Positions 17,745-28,409 of a stretch of DNA of 64,000 nt are shown here, piece after piece. Origin of the DNA: Bacteroidales bacterium (GTDB taxonomy: Bacteria; Bacteroidota; Bacteroidia; Bacteroidales; P3). Where the stretch lies: contig JAFTFL010000005.1 in assembly GCA_017449525.1 (NCBI GenBank), forward strand, positions 1 to 64,000, written 5' to 3'. The position numbers and the translations under genes were made by a program. Within the stretch, counting starts at the first letter, position 1; each line of letters begins with the position of its first letter. Under the pieces are notes generated by a model. The model searched no databases. It saw only the letters and a list, made by a program, of their open reading frames with translations, and had not been told where the DNA came from.

Positions 17745-18488
17745 ATGGAAATCGTTGTTTCAATCCTGTTCTTTGTCGCGATGCTTTTCCTCATCGCCCG
17801 TGCTCTACGTACGGCTATTATGGGGAAAGGTGCCTATGCAGAGGACAGGGTGGCACGACGATTGTCGAGATTGCCCGAAGAGTACCGAGTTTTCAATGAC
17901 GTTTACCTTCGTAATAGAGGCAGGTCTGTGCAGATTGACCACATTGTCATTTCGCGATATGGCATTTTCGTTATAGAGACCAAAAACTACAAAGGTTGGG
18001 TGTATGGAGCTGAAGAAGCTGAATACTGGACACAAAATATATACGGACACAAATACCAACTTTATAATCCTATACGTCAAAACTCTTCACATGTAGGGGC
18101 GATTTGCAATATTCTCCGCATCAATCGCGAAAAAGTTATTCCGATTGTCGTTTTTGCAGGCAGTGCGACTGTGCATTGTTCAGCAGATTGTCCTGTTATT
18201 TACTTGAGCCAACTACATCGTGTGATTGACGAGCATAAAATTGTTATGTTCGACGAGGCCCAAGTTGCACAAATGGCTGCAACGCTCACAAGTTCTCTTG
18301 TAGTCGACAAAAATCGTCGTCGTGAGCATATTTACGAGGTACGGGAACAAATAGCAGAAAAGGAACGCTTGACTGCTAATGGCATCTGTCCTCGCTGTCA
18401 TGGGCAATTGGTTGTTCGAGAAGGTAGATATGGGCAATTCATTGGCTGTTCAAATTATCCTAAATGTAAATATACATTAAATGTATAG
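17745..18488 (+). CDS. NERD-domain nuclease-like membrane protein with topoisomerase-type zinc ribbon
   Basis: 247 residues. An N-terminal membrane segment (about residues 4-24) is followed by a NERD domain: GKGAYAEDRVARRLSRLP, VQIDHIVISRYGIFVIETK (about 63-81, with the D and E-x-K of a PD-(D/E)XK-like core), then YNPIRQNSSHVGAI. The C-terminus is a zf-C4 topoisomerase ribbon: CPRCHGQLVVREGRYGQF then CSNYPKCKY, four cysteines. NERD domains are thought to be nucleases; the ribbon probably binds DNA. It forms a cassette with the upstream lipoprotein gene. A defence role fits the neighbours but is inference. Confidence 0.88.
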   Translation: MEIVVSILFFVAMLFLIARALRTAIMGKGAYAEDRVARRLSRLPEEYRVFNDVYLRNRGRSVQIDHIVISRYGIFVIETKNYKGWVYGAEEAEYWTQNIYGHKYQLYNPIRQNSSHVGAICNILRINREKVIPIVVFAGSATVHCSADCPVIYLSQLHRVIDEHKIVMFDEAQVAQMAATLTSSLVVDKNRRREHIYEVREQIAEKERLTANGICPRCHGQLVVREGRYGQFIGCSNYPKCKYTLNV

Positions 18489-18513
18489 CATCATCAACAT
18501 TAAACATACCGAT

Positions 18514-18679
18514 TATGAAAATCCCACAGCAAATCGACACCGTCAGTATCAGCCGTGCAACCAATGCAGCACACTACGAGTACATGGCTACCATTCGTCG
18601 CCGCATTGAGGAGATTGTCGCTACCGAATACAACGCTAAACTGCGCTATGAGGGCTACAAAAAGTTGAGCGAGATGTAA
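18514..18679 (+). pseudogene. DUF6261 start fused to nifJ tail (copy 4)
   Basis: An open frame of 54 codons. The first ~34 codons (MKIPQQIDTVSISRATNA to RRRIEEI) are nearly identical to the DUF6261 gene at 5666, and the last ~20 ([20 protein letters not shown]) are the nifJ C-terminus. The leader before the ATG also matches that of 5666 (AAACATACCGATTATG). The fusion is in frame, so it could be translated into a 54-residue chimera, but more likely it is a recombination scar. It is the most distal nifJ tail. Confidence 0.85.
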
Positions 18680-18696
18680 ACCATTTGCTCAAATTC

Positions 18697-18728
18697 AAGT
18701 TGTGGAGGTCGAGAGGGCTCTACAACTT
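18697..18728 (+). promoter_or_regulatory. nifJ-tail hairpin, copy 4
   Basis: 32 nt, 17 nt after the chimera stop: arms AAGTTGTGGAGG and GCTCTACAACTT, loop TCGAGAGG. Compared with copy 1, bases changed on both arms so that pairing is kept. This copy has no intact gene at the 31-nt distance. Confidence 0.6.
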
Positions 18729-18938
18729 CCAAATAATAAATTCAATGCAATAAAAGAATCAAATCCATATTCAGATCATCCGAATATCTTTTATAACGAA
18801 GATGGAAATACATTGTATCTAATTGACAATAATCAGCCACTCATCATACTGAGATGGGATGAGAATGGAAATAATAAACTATGCTATAATGCTTCGTTTC
18901 ATCTATCGAAAAATATCAAACAACAAATAGACAATTGA
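18729..18938 (+). pseudogene. Remnant of unknown accessory gene
   Basis: Open frame reading NAIKESNPYSDHPNIFYNE then DGNTLYLIDNNQPLIILRWD and on to QQIDN and a TGA at 18938. It looks like the body of a real protein with strand-rich patterns, but has no convincing start (only a GTG inside the hairpin at 18702). AT-rich. Probably the truncated cargo of the last cassette. No family recognised. Confidence 0.4.
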
Positions 18939-19168
18939 CATATCATTAGAAGAAAGACTAATAAATCAAAATTGTTAGGAGCCGAATACAAACAAGAAGA
19001 TCCCGACTTGGATACGTTTGATCCAAATAAAATAACAATCAATACAAAATTATTAACTTTACAGATTTGATGAGGAAACTTGAACAATAAACCATCAGGG
19101 TTGATCCTGTTTTTCAATGCAGGGAAGGATGTGATAATAAGAAAACATCAGTTAATAGAATCTCTAAT

Positions 19169-19400
19169 TCTTAAAAATCCCATCCCGTTATTCTATATGT
19201 TGTAGCAGATGCATCAGAGCGTTGGACTTTGGTTGATGGAATACGACCAGATACTATCCCAACGTACCCAGATACTATCTGGATAAACATAGATAGTCTG
19301 CCAAAGAGGTTACATCAATTTCCAATATATGCAGAAGCGTATGCCTGCAAAATAAAAACCGATTGGCAAAAAAGCATGCGATTATCAACAAGGGGGGGCT
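19169..19400 (+). pseudogene. Remnant of unknown gene
   Basis: A frame opening after a TAA near 19168 reads SHPVILYVVADASERWTLVD, GIRPDTIPTYPDTIWINIDS and continues to about 19400 with protein-like composition; beyond that the frame (to 19585) looks random. No start codon suits it except an internal ATG at 19229. With 18729-18938 it suggests decayed cassette cargo. The stretches 18939-19168 and 19401-19565 hold only short fragments I cannot name. Confidence 0.35.
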
Positions 19401-19565
19401 ACGACGATGTGTCAGGCTCTGTATTCGAACGTGCAAGCATAAAATGGCTTGGTCATGCGTGCCAAAGTAGCTGTTCATGCTGCGCAAAGCCCTCCCATGA
19501 TCTGCACCAGCGGACAAGTCTGTGCAAAGAGGCACAAAAGATGCACCTGAAACAGAAAAAATGTG

Positions 19566-19573
19566 TAACTTTG
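19566..19573 (+). promoter_or_regulatory. -7 box of kbl promoter
   Basis: TAACTTTG matches the Bacteroidetes -7 consensus TAnnTTTG, 46 bp upstream of the kbl ATG. No clear -33 TTTG is visible at the expected distance. Confidence 0.5.
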
Positions 19574-19618
19574 CGACCCTATTGACAACAATATTAGTTC
19601 CAATAAACAATTGTAACA

Positions 19619-20800
19619 ATGTACACAAAGTTTCAAGAACACCTTCAGAAAGAACTGGCTGACATCGAAGCAGCTGGTCTGTACAAGCGCGAACGCATCA
19701 TCGAATCGGCTCAGGGTGCCGAGATTATGGTAAAAGGTAAGAAGTGTTTGAACTTCTGCGCCAACAACTACCTCGGTCTTGCCGACAATCCACAACTGAT
19801 AGAGGCCGCCAAGAAAGGCATGGACGCCCGTGGATACGGCATGGCATCGGTGCGCTTCATATGTGGTTGCCAAGACTTGCACAAGCAGTTGGAACAGAAG
19901 ATCAGCGAGTTCTTTGGCACTGAAGACACCATCCTCTACGCTGCCTGCTTCGATGCCAACGGCGGTGTATTTGAACCCCTGCTGACCGACCAAGACGCCA
20001 TCATCAGCGATGCATTGAACCACGCCAGCATCATCGACGGCGTGCGTCTCTGCAAAGCACAACGCTTTCGCTACGCCAACGCCGACATGGACGACCTCGA
20101 AAAGCAACTGCAGGCAGCTCAGAACTGCCGCTTCCGCTTGATTGTTACGGACGGCGTGTTCAGCATGGACGGCAACGTGTGCCCACTTGACAAGATTTAC
20201 GACCTCGCACAGAAGTACGATGCCATGGTCATGGTGGACGAAAGCCACTCGGCTGGTGTGGTCGGCAAGACTGGACGCGGTGTAACCGAGCGCTACAACC
20301 TGCGCGGACAGATAGAAATCTTGACTGGAACACTGGGCAAAGCTTTCGGCGGTGCCATGGGTGGCTTCACCACTGGACGCAAGGAAATCATCGACATGTT
20401 GCGCCAGCGTAGCCGTCCATACCTCTTCTCGAACTCAATGGCTCCCGGCCTCGTAGCAGCAGGCATCCGCATGTTCGAGCTAATGAGTGAGACCAACGCC
20501 CTACAGGACAAACTGCATGAGAACACGGATTACTTCCTGCGCCGAATGAAGGAGGAAGGCTTTGACTGCAAACCGTCGGAGAGCGCAATCTGCGCCGTTA
20601 TGATTTACGACGCCGCCAAGAGCCAGCAATACGCCGCCAAGATGCAGGAGGAAGGCATCTTCGTAACAGGCTTCTACTATCCAGTAGTGCCGAAGGGGCA
20701 GGCTCGCATCCGCGTCCAAATCAGCGCGGCACACGAACATGAGCACCTCGACAAGTGCATTGAGGCATTCAAGAAAGTTCGCAAAGAAATCGAAGGATGA
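19619..20800 (+). CDS. kbl: Glycine C-acetyltransferase (2-amino-3-ketobutyrate CoA ligase)
   Basis: 393 residues, the family length. A PLP-dependent alpha-oxoamine synthase that converts 2-amino-3-ketobutyrate plus CoA to glycine and acetyl-CoA, the second step of threonine degradation. Motifs closely follow E. coli Kbl: NFCANNYLGLADNPQLI near 42-58, GMASVRFICGCQDLHKQLEQ, DGVFSMDG, MVDESHSAG, and ITGTLGKAFGG-type LTGTLGKAFGG holding the PLP lysine near 243. SRPYLFSNSMAP and PVVPKGQARIRVQISAAH complete the signature. No threonine dehydrogenase gene is adjacent. It overlaps the next gene by 4 bp (ATGA). Confidence 0.95.
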   Translation: MYTKFQEHLQKELADIEAAGLYKRERIIESAQGAEIMVKGKKCLNFCANNYLGLADNPQLIEAAKKGMDARGYGMASVRFICGCQDLHKQLEQKISEFFGTEDTILYAACFDANGGVFEPLLTDQDAIISDALNHASIIDGVRLCKAQRFRYANADMDDLEKQLQAAQNCRFRLIVTDGVFSMDGNVCPLDKIYDLAQKYDAMVMVDESHSAGVVGKTGRGVTERYNLRGQIEILTGTLGKAFGGAMGGFTTGRKEIIDMLRQRSRPYLFSNSMAPGLVAAGIRMFELMSETNALQDKLHENTDYFLRRMKEEGFDCKPSESAICAVMIYDAAKSQQYAAKMQEEGIFVTGFYYPVVPKGQARIRVQISAAHEHEHLDKCIEAFKKVRKEIEG

Positions 20801-21384
20801 GACGCGTCAATAGCTATCTGTTCCTAACTTCCCTGCTACTGATAGTACTGGGTGTCATCTGCATGATAAACCCAGGAGAGAGTTTTGTCTCTATGGCATG
20901 GCTCATTGGGCTGCTCATCATGCTGTCGGGCTGCTTTTCGCTGCTATTCGGTCTGAAGGCACAACGCTATCTGCCCAACGCTGGTTCCACCACCCTGCTG
21001 GCTATATTCCAGATTGTCATCGGACTGCTGTTTTTGTGTAACAGCATGCTGGCCGCAGGCACGCTGGTAGTCATGTTCGCCATGTGGGTTATGTTTGAAG
21101 GCATATCACTAAGCGTGCTTTCGTTCGACTACAAGCGGTCGAACTATGCCCAATGGTGGGTCATGCTACTACTGGGCGTATGCAGCGTCCTGCTGGGAGT
21201 GCTTGCTTTGGCCAAACCAGTCGGAACAGGCGTATTACTCGGCATACTATTGGGACTTGGCATCTTCGCCAACGGCGTTGTACGCCTGGTGGCATACACT
21301 GGCCTGCGCCGCATCGGGAGCCGCTTGCGCGACATCAAAGAGAGCACCACAGCGCACAACAACGACGATGCGCAAGCACAATAG
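20797..21384 (+). CDS. HdeD-family (DUF308) membrane protein
   Basis: 195 residues with six hydrophobic segments, typical of the HdeD/DUF308 family of small inner-membrane proteins. Paired segments around residues 9-27, 34-53, 65-82, 88-106, 117-137 and 144-163 are each separated by short basic loops. The C-terminus is short and hydrophilic. The ATG overlaps the kbl stop. HdeD in E. coli is linked to acid resistance; no function is established for Bacteroidetes members. Confidence 0.8.
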   Translation: MRRVNSYLFLTSLLLIVLGVICMINPGESFVSMAWLIGLLIMLSGCFSLLFGLKAQRYLPNAGSTTLLAIFQIVIGLLFLCNSMLAAGTLVVMFAMWVMFEGISLSVLSFDYKRSNYAQWWVMLLLGVCSVLLGVLALAKPVGTGVLLGILLGLGIFANGVVRLVAYTGLRRIGSRLRDIKESTTAHNNDDAQAQ

Positions 21385-21438
21385 GCTGACTGACGCATTT
21401 CGCGAATTGGCCTAATCGCCAATTCGTTCACCCATCGT

Positions 21439-21480
21439 AAAAAGGGCGTTCACGCACACCGCAGAACGTCCTTTTCTCTT
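21439..21480 (+). terminator. Intrinsic terminator after kbl-HdeD operon
   Basis: Arms AAAAGGGCGTTC and GAACGTCCTTTT with a 12-nt loop, followed by CTCTTT. It lies 55 bp after the HdeD-like gene and upstream of the methylmalonyl-CoA mutase promoter region. Confidence 0.8.
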
Positions 21481-21601
21481 TGCTCGCCCCCCCAGAAATG
21501 AACACGTCAACACGCCCACACACGCACTGCACATCTGTCCCTACTCCACCTCACCTAACTACCAAAACATAGCGTACAACGCACAATTCAAAATAATTGC
21601 A

Positions 21602-21609
21602 TACCTTTG
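21602..21609 (+). promoter_or_regulatory. -7 box of mutB promoter
   Basis: TACCTTTG, a perfect TAnnTTTG match, 42 bp upstream of the mutB ATG. The -33 element is not obvious. Confidence 0.5.
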
Positions 21610-21651
21610 CACACGCTTAAGCCTATCCCATAGGATAATATATTGTTGATA

Positions 21652-23823
<2,172 letters not shown>

Positions 23824-23852
23824 CCGCCTCGCCACGTCAGGCATTACACACC

Positions 23853-23890
23853 GAGCGCAGCCCCCTGTTGCACAAGTGCTGCGCTCTTTC
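23853..23890 (+). terminator. Intrinsic terminator after mutB
   Basis: Arms GAGCGCAGC and GCTGCGCTC separated by 14 nt and followed by TTTC, 30 bp after the mutB stop. The U-tract is short. Confidence 0.6.
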
Positions 23891-23983
23891 GCATCAAGAG
23901 CACAAACAACACATCACACAACTGCAATGCAACCCACAACCCTCTCACACCATAAAATCTCCACTACTCCCCCCCCCACGAAC

Positions 23984-24154
23984 ATGTCGTGCGACGACTT
24001 CCTGGCCCTTCGCAACGAGATTTTCAGCTCGCTGATATTCTACCTCGACGAGAGTCTCCCCTAGTTCAACTTCAATAATGAGGACTACTATAGCGTATAT
24101 ACCGCCTACCGCATGGGCGGGTTGTCGGTGTGTCCGGTGCGCAATGCGAACTGA
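23984..24154 (+). pseudogene. Remnant of a FISUMP-like surface protein
   Basis: In one frame the sequence reads 26 codons (MSCDDFLALRNEIFSSLIFY...), a TAG at 24062, then FNFNNEDYYSVYTAYRMGGL, SVCPVRNAN and TGA. The last part resembles the end of the FISUMP-type domain, as in the neighbouring protein (GVRSVRPVR). It is best read as the decayed 3' end of a paralogue of the gene at 24239. Confidence 0.5.
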
Positions 24155-24238
24155 GGACTTGCCTTAGGCCCGCCTACAGGGGAGAGCGAGGGAAGTTGGA
24201 TGCGACATTTGTAAATAAACCTAATACATATTATTACT

Positions 24239-25726
24239 ATGAGAAAACAGAGACTGATGCTGATGGCTGTGATGGCCCTGATGTGCGCCGGCTTAGAAGC
24301 TTTCGGCAAGGAGGCGATCGTTGGTAGCGGCAGTGGCGCTGGTGACACTGCCAGCAGTGCCGTCGAGTGGGTGGACCTGGGGCTGCCCAGCGGGCTACTG
24401 TGGGCCTCGTGCAACCTCGGAGCCAGCAAGCCCGAGGAGTATGGCGACTACTACGCCTGGGGCGAGACAAAACCTAGGATACAGGACCGCTCCTGGGACG
24501 CCTATCGCCATGCTAATGGTGACAAAAATAGGCTCACCAAATACTGTAATGATGCAGCTCATGGCAACAACGGGTTCACCGACCGACTGCTGACCCTACA
24601 GTCGGTCGATGATGCAGCCACTCAACAACTCGGTAATGGTGCCCGCATGCCTACCTGGGCTGAATGGCAAGAACTGTGGGATAACACCGACGCCATATGG
24701 ACCATGCAGAACGGCGTCAATGGCTATAAGTTCATAGGCCGCAATGGCAAGAGTATCTTCCTTCCCGCCGCGGGCTATCCCATTGGCCCTTGGTCCAAAT
24801 GGGCGGGCACGAAGGGCTACTACTGGTCGGCCTCGCTCTATGAGGAGAGCCATCCTTCGGTCGCGTGGCTCTTCGAATTCGATGAGGATAGTGTGTATGA
24901 TGTGGCCCTCGAACGCATAGGTGTGCGTTCGGTGCGTCCGGTGCGTTCTGCACGCAGTGGGAATGTGCAACCTACAAAGACTACTACCACGACCAATAGC
25001 TCATCGTCAAAAGCACCCTCACAAAATTATACTTCTTCCTATACAAATCAGACTCGCAGCGGTACGACCACCACACACAGTAGCGTCTCTACAAAACAGA
25101 CCGTACCCAAATGGAAACGCTGGCCCTACTACTACATTTCGCCTGTGTTCGGCTTATCGGCATCGTACGCTGAGCGAGCACTACACGTGTCGGGTGGCGA
25201 CTTAGACCAACCTATAGATGTAGACTATTTTGTAGATGAAGAAGCCATGCGCGGCTTTCGTATTGGAATCGACATCTTTCCGTCAGAGAGTTGGGATATG
25301 GGTCTGTTCGGCATCCACACAGGCCTGTTTTACGAAATGTACTTCTGCTCTTGGGACTCGGTACCCAGCAATGACTACTACGACCGTTACTTCGAGGGTA
25401 GCCTATCGGTACCGCTCGACCTGACATTCACCATTCCCTTCGGCAAGCACTCTGGGCTTCAACTCTACGGCGGCTTAGTGGCTGACGTGACGCTGTTCAA
25501 CCAACTCTACTTTTCCAAAGACTCATTCTCTGAACCCAACAAAAACCTCTTCGGCACAAACTACCTCAAACGCTTCAACCTCGCCTATGAATACGGCGTA
25601 ACACTACACCTCAAAGGCGTTATGCTACACGCCTCATTGCAGACTGGCCTCACCCGCCATCCCACCTTCGAGGGATACGCCACGAGCGTCAATAAGTTCA
25701 CCGTGGGTCTGTCGCGCGTCTTCTAA
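24239..25726 (+). CDS. FISUMP-like surface domain fused to an outer-membrane beta-barrel-like domain
   Basis: 495 residues with an N-terminal signal peptide (MRKQRLMLMAVMALMCAGLE then AFG). Residues about 40-240 are a Fibrobacter/Bacteroidetes FISUMP-like domain: EWVDLGLPSGLLWASCNLGA, YGDYYAWGETKP, ARMPTWAEWQELW, GYYWSASLYEESHPSVAWLF and GVRSVRPVR. A Ser/Thr-rich linker (245-290) follows. The C-terminal ~200 residues are beta-strand rich with alternating aromatics (SPVFGLSASYAERALHVSGG ... KFTVGLSRVF), ending in a terminal phenylalanine, typical of outer-membrane barrels. Role unknown; probably surface or outer membrane. Confidence 0.75.
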   Translation: MRKQRLMLMAVMALMCAGLEAFGKEAIVGSGSGAGDTASSAVEWVDLGLPSGLLWASCNLGASKPEEYGDYYAWGETKPRIQDRSWDAYRHANGDKNRLTKYCNDAAHGNNGFTDRLLTLQSVDDAATQQLGNGARMPTWAEWQELWDNTDAIWTMQNGVNGYKFIGRNGKSIFLPAAGYPIGPWSKWAGTKGYYWSASLYEESHPSVAWLFEFDEDSVYDVALERIGVRSVRPVRSARSGNVQPTKTTTTTNSSSSKAPSQNYTSSYTNQTRSGTTTTHSSVSTKQTVPKWKRWPYYYISPVFGLSASYAERALHVSGGDLDQPIDVDYFVDEEAMRGFRIGIDIFPSESWDMGLFGIHTGLFYEMYFCSWDSVPSNDYYDRYFEGSLSVPLDLTFTIPFGKHSGLQLYGGLVADVTLFNQLYFSKDSFSEPNKNLFGTNYLKRFNLAYEYGVTLHLKGVMLHASLQTGLTRHPTFEGYATSVNKFTVGLSRVF

Positions 25727-26023
25727 CAAAATGCTGCACTTTTCAAGGAAGGCGCAGCATGGCCTCAACCATCTCCGCTCAAAAGAGTCCTCTAAAGAGA
25801 AGTAAAAAAATACCTATTTTACCTCCCTTTAGAACTTTCATTATTCCGATTTCCATCCCGAATCGCATGGGATATTGTTGATTATTTCTGCAATTCATCC
25901 CTATATTTCGAATTTCATCCCTAAAAAAGGCGTTTTATTCCTTTCTTCCTACCGAGAGCACATAAGCAACCACATTCCAAAACTTGTGCTTAGCTTTGCA
26001 ACGTCTTTGAAAGCAATCAACCT

Positions 26024-26701
26024 ATGAAGAAAGCGCAAACACGTATGGAAAACGAGAAAAGCGCCCTCGGCAACACCAACCAAAATCTACTCCATTCGGA
26101 GAGCAGGTCAACATCCTCGCAGCAGTACGATATAAGGCTAAGCGCATCGCAGCAAGGCGACAACACCACCGAGGCGGCGCCGCAGCCAACAGAATACTTC
26201 CCTACCCACTACGAACTCGTGTGCGAAGGCACCCACCTTGTACGGTTGGGCGAGGGTACACACGCTTGGCGCGACTACCGCCTACCGAACGGCGTTCAGC
26301 CTGGCGACACCATCATCCTCGATCCTTCCGCCTTCGTCCTACCCCAGAAGCGTCCACGCACAGTGGTGCGTTCTTTCCGCTCCGCCATCACCCACGCCCT
26401 ACAGGCCATCGAAGGTTGGGGTGGACACGCCGTCCTGCTTCTTCTGCCACCATTAGCCGACACCACACTCACATCATTAGAAAACCAACAGCGGCGCACC
26501 GTCGTCGTGCTGCACCGCACCCTCAACACCGCCATTCGAAAAGTGTGTCGCCTGCAGAAGATTCCCAATGCAGAACTGCCTAAGTGTACCTCACTCTCAC
26601 CCGCCGACATCATCATTGATAGCAAGCACGGCATCCTTTTAAGTAGCAATTGTCACGCTGCCCTGTTGCGCACATTGCGCAACTTCCGCTTCGAGCGATA
26701 G
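26024..26701 (+). CDS. Hypothetical protein
   Basis: 225 residues. The first ~60 are Ser/Gln/Asn-rich and probably disordered. The remainder alternates strands and helices: YELVCEGTHLVRLGEGTHAW, GVQPGDTIILDPSAFVLP (a small OB- or SH3-like pattern), then helices around HALQAIEGWGGHAVLLLLPP and HRTLNTAIRKVCRLQK. No signal peptide and no family recognised. A -7 box (TAGCTTTG, 25991-25998) lies 26 bp upstream of the ATG. A strong terminator follows. The gap 25727-26023 before it carries a small hairpin near 25733-25760 and repeated CATCCC motifs but no gene. Confidence 0.6.
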   Translation: MKKAQTRMENEKSALGNTNQNLLHSESRSTSSQQYDIRLSASQQGDNTTEAAPQPTEYFPTHYELVCEGTHLVRLGEGTHAWRDYRLPNGVQPGDTIILDPSAFVLPQKRPRTVVRSFRSAITHALQAIEGWGGHAVLLLLPPLADTTLTSLENQQRRTVVVLHRTLNTAIRKVCRLQKIPNAELPKCTSLSPADIIIDSKHGILLSSNCHAALLRTLRNFRFER

Positions 26702-26792
26702 ACGCACCGCACACCTATAATATATACACCACATCCACAAGAGGCCTTGCCAAAGGTGAGAACAGAAACTTGAATACAAGTCATACGCTGTA

Positions 26793-26831
26793 TAAAGAGG
26801 GAGCCTCGCTATCGCGAGGCTCCCTCTTTAT
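26793..26831. terminator. Bidirectional intrinsic terminator
   Basis: Arms AAGAGGGAGCCTCGC and GCGAGGCTCCCTCTT around a TATC loop, with A- and T-rich ends on both sides. It lies between the plus-strand gene ending at 26701 and minus-strand gatD ending at 26889, so it can serve both. Confidence 0.85.
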
Positions 26832-26888
26832 ACATAATAGCTGTCGCACTGGCACAAGTACACCTGCGTCCGAATGCAACATCAGCTA

Positions 26889-28349
26889 CTACTTGTGCAC
26901 CTTATGCACAAACTCTTCCACCTCTGGCACACCGCCCTGATAGACCAAATAGCCGTCAATAGGTTCGCGCGGAGTCAACTCATCGTTGATCGGAGTGAGC
27001 ATCAACTTGCGAACTTCCTCACGGTCATGACTGAGACCAAGTGCCCACCCCAGCTTGATATAGGCCGATTCGGCCAACATGTTAGCTGCGGGGATAATAC
27101 CACGAGCCATGAGATCGCGACCTGTATCGTAGACAAACATGTGGGTATACCCCCAGATAGTCTGTACACTCATGTATTGATGAATACCAGCATCTGTAGC
27201 CCTCTGAATAGCATCAAACATACCTCTGTTCACATGTCCCAACCCCGTGCCATTCCACACTATACCCTTGTAACCCCTATCAATCAAAGCATCCAGCACA
27301 TCTGGCTTCATGCCCGGATAGTAGTAGAGTATAGCCACACGGTCATCAAACACTGGCACAATGCGCGTAACGTTGGGTTTCGCAGCTGCCACGCTGGCTT
27401 TGTAGGCATCGAGCGTCGTTATCACTTCCACTTCACGCTCCTTGCCGTGGCGGCGCGCATTGTACTGTTCCTTTATCGGGCGGACACCCTCCTTACGGCT
27501 GATGGTAGCAAGGGGGGTATCGCCTATGGTGCGGAAGGTAGAACGATAACTGCTGTGCATCTTGCGCACACGGGTACCTCGGTGCAGGAAGCCATACTCG
27601 TCGCTCGTCGGGCCAAACATGCACACCATCACCTCTGCAATATCGCCATGGCCAGCAGCCGTCATGGCATGCATCAGATTGAGTGCTGCATCGCTGCTCG
27701 GTCGGTCGCTACTTCGCTGCGACCCCACCAGCACCACTGGCATCGGCAAGTTCTGACACATGTAGGTAAGTGCTGTAGCCGTGTGCGCCAATGTGTCGGT
27801 ACCGTGGCCAATTACGATACCATCTATACCCTTGCGCACCTCGTCACCAATCTTGTTGGCCAAAGCCAAGTACTCCTTAGGCGACATGTTCTCGCTAAAC
27901 ACTGCAAACACCTTCTCGGTCTCCAGATTGCAGATGTCGGCCAACTCGGGCACAGCTCCAAAGAGCTCTCCGGGCGAGAAAGCAGGAATAACCGCACCCG
28001 TGCGGTAGTCGAGGCGAGAGGCTATCGTGCCTCCCGTACCGAGCAACTTCACGTGGGGCAGACCAGGAGTATAGGGGAACTCCTTCTCCGGAACCTTAAA
28101 GTTGGGCTGCGGGTCACGCTCCCCTTGCATGGAAGTGATTGTGGAAATGTCGATGCCGATATTGTAACCTGTTACGACTTTCATCACAATATGTAGGTCA
28201 TCCGTATTTTCGGCGCGCGGCAGAATCTTGCCACTGAAGTGCCCGCGCGTGGTTTCCACCTCGGCCTTGTCCCATACGTGCACGTCGTAACGCTTCAATA
28301 TCTCCAATGCACGACCTTTATATCCTTGGAATTCTTTATTATCGTCCAT
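26889..28349 (-). CDS. gatD: Glu-tRNA(Gln) amidotransferase subunit D (archaeal type)
   Basis: 486 residues. Residues 1-85 form the Tudor-like N-terminal domain typical of GatD (YKGRALEILKRYDVHVWDKA, VMKVVTGYNIGIDISTI). From ~98 the type I asparaginase-like domain follows: VKLLGTGGTIASRLDYRTGA with the nucleophilic Thr, VIGHGTDTLAHTATAL with the second catalytic Thr-Asp, and VVLVGSQRSSDRPSSDAALN. GatD liberates ammonia from glutamine and passes it to GatE, which amidates Glu-tRNA(Gln). It follows gatE by 60 bp on the same strand. The Tudor-like domain and gatE partner exclude a simple asparaginase. GatDE is the archaeal system, so its presence here is notable. Confidence 0.92.
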   Translation of the reverse strand: MDDNKEFQGYKGRALEILKRYDVHVWDKAEVETTRGHFSGKILPRAENTDDLHIVMKVVTGYNIGIDISTITSMQGERDPQPNFKVPEKEFPYTPGLPHVKLLGTGGTIASRLDYRTGAVIPAFSPGELFGAVPELADICNLETEKVFAVFSENMSPKEYLALANKIGDEVRKGIDGIVIGHGTDTLAHTATALTYMCQNLPMPVVLVGSQRSSDRPSSDAALNLMHAMTAAGHGDIAEVMVCMFGPTSDEYGFLHRGTRVRKMHSSYRSTFRTIGDTPLATISRKEGVRPIKEQYNARRHGKEREVEVITTLDAYKASVAAAKPNVTRIVPVFDDRVAILYYYPGMKPDVLDALIDRGYKGIVWNGTGLGHVNRGMFDAIQRATDAGIHQYMSVQTIWGYTHMFVYDTGRDLMARGIIPAANMLAESAYIKLGWALGLSHDREEVRKLMLTPINDELTPREPIDGYLVYQGGVPEVEEFVHKVHK

Positions 28350-28409
28350 GATGTGTTATTCGGATTGTTGGTAATGATATATTGTTCTTATGCCGAACGT
28401 GTGCAGTCC

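Noticed and set aside
19229-19585. Intact 118-residue gene
   Set aside because: The first part looks protein-like, but it has coding-like sequence upstream of its ATG and a random-looking Cys/Ser/Lys-rich second half, so I treat it as a remnant.
26889-28349. Plain L-asparaginase
   Set aside because: The Tudor-like N-terminal domain, length and adjacent gatE fit GatD.
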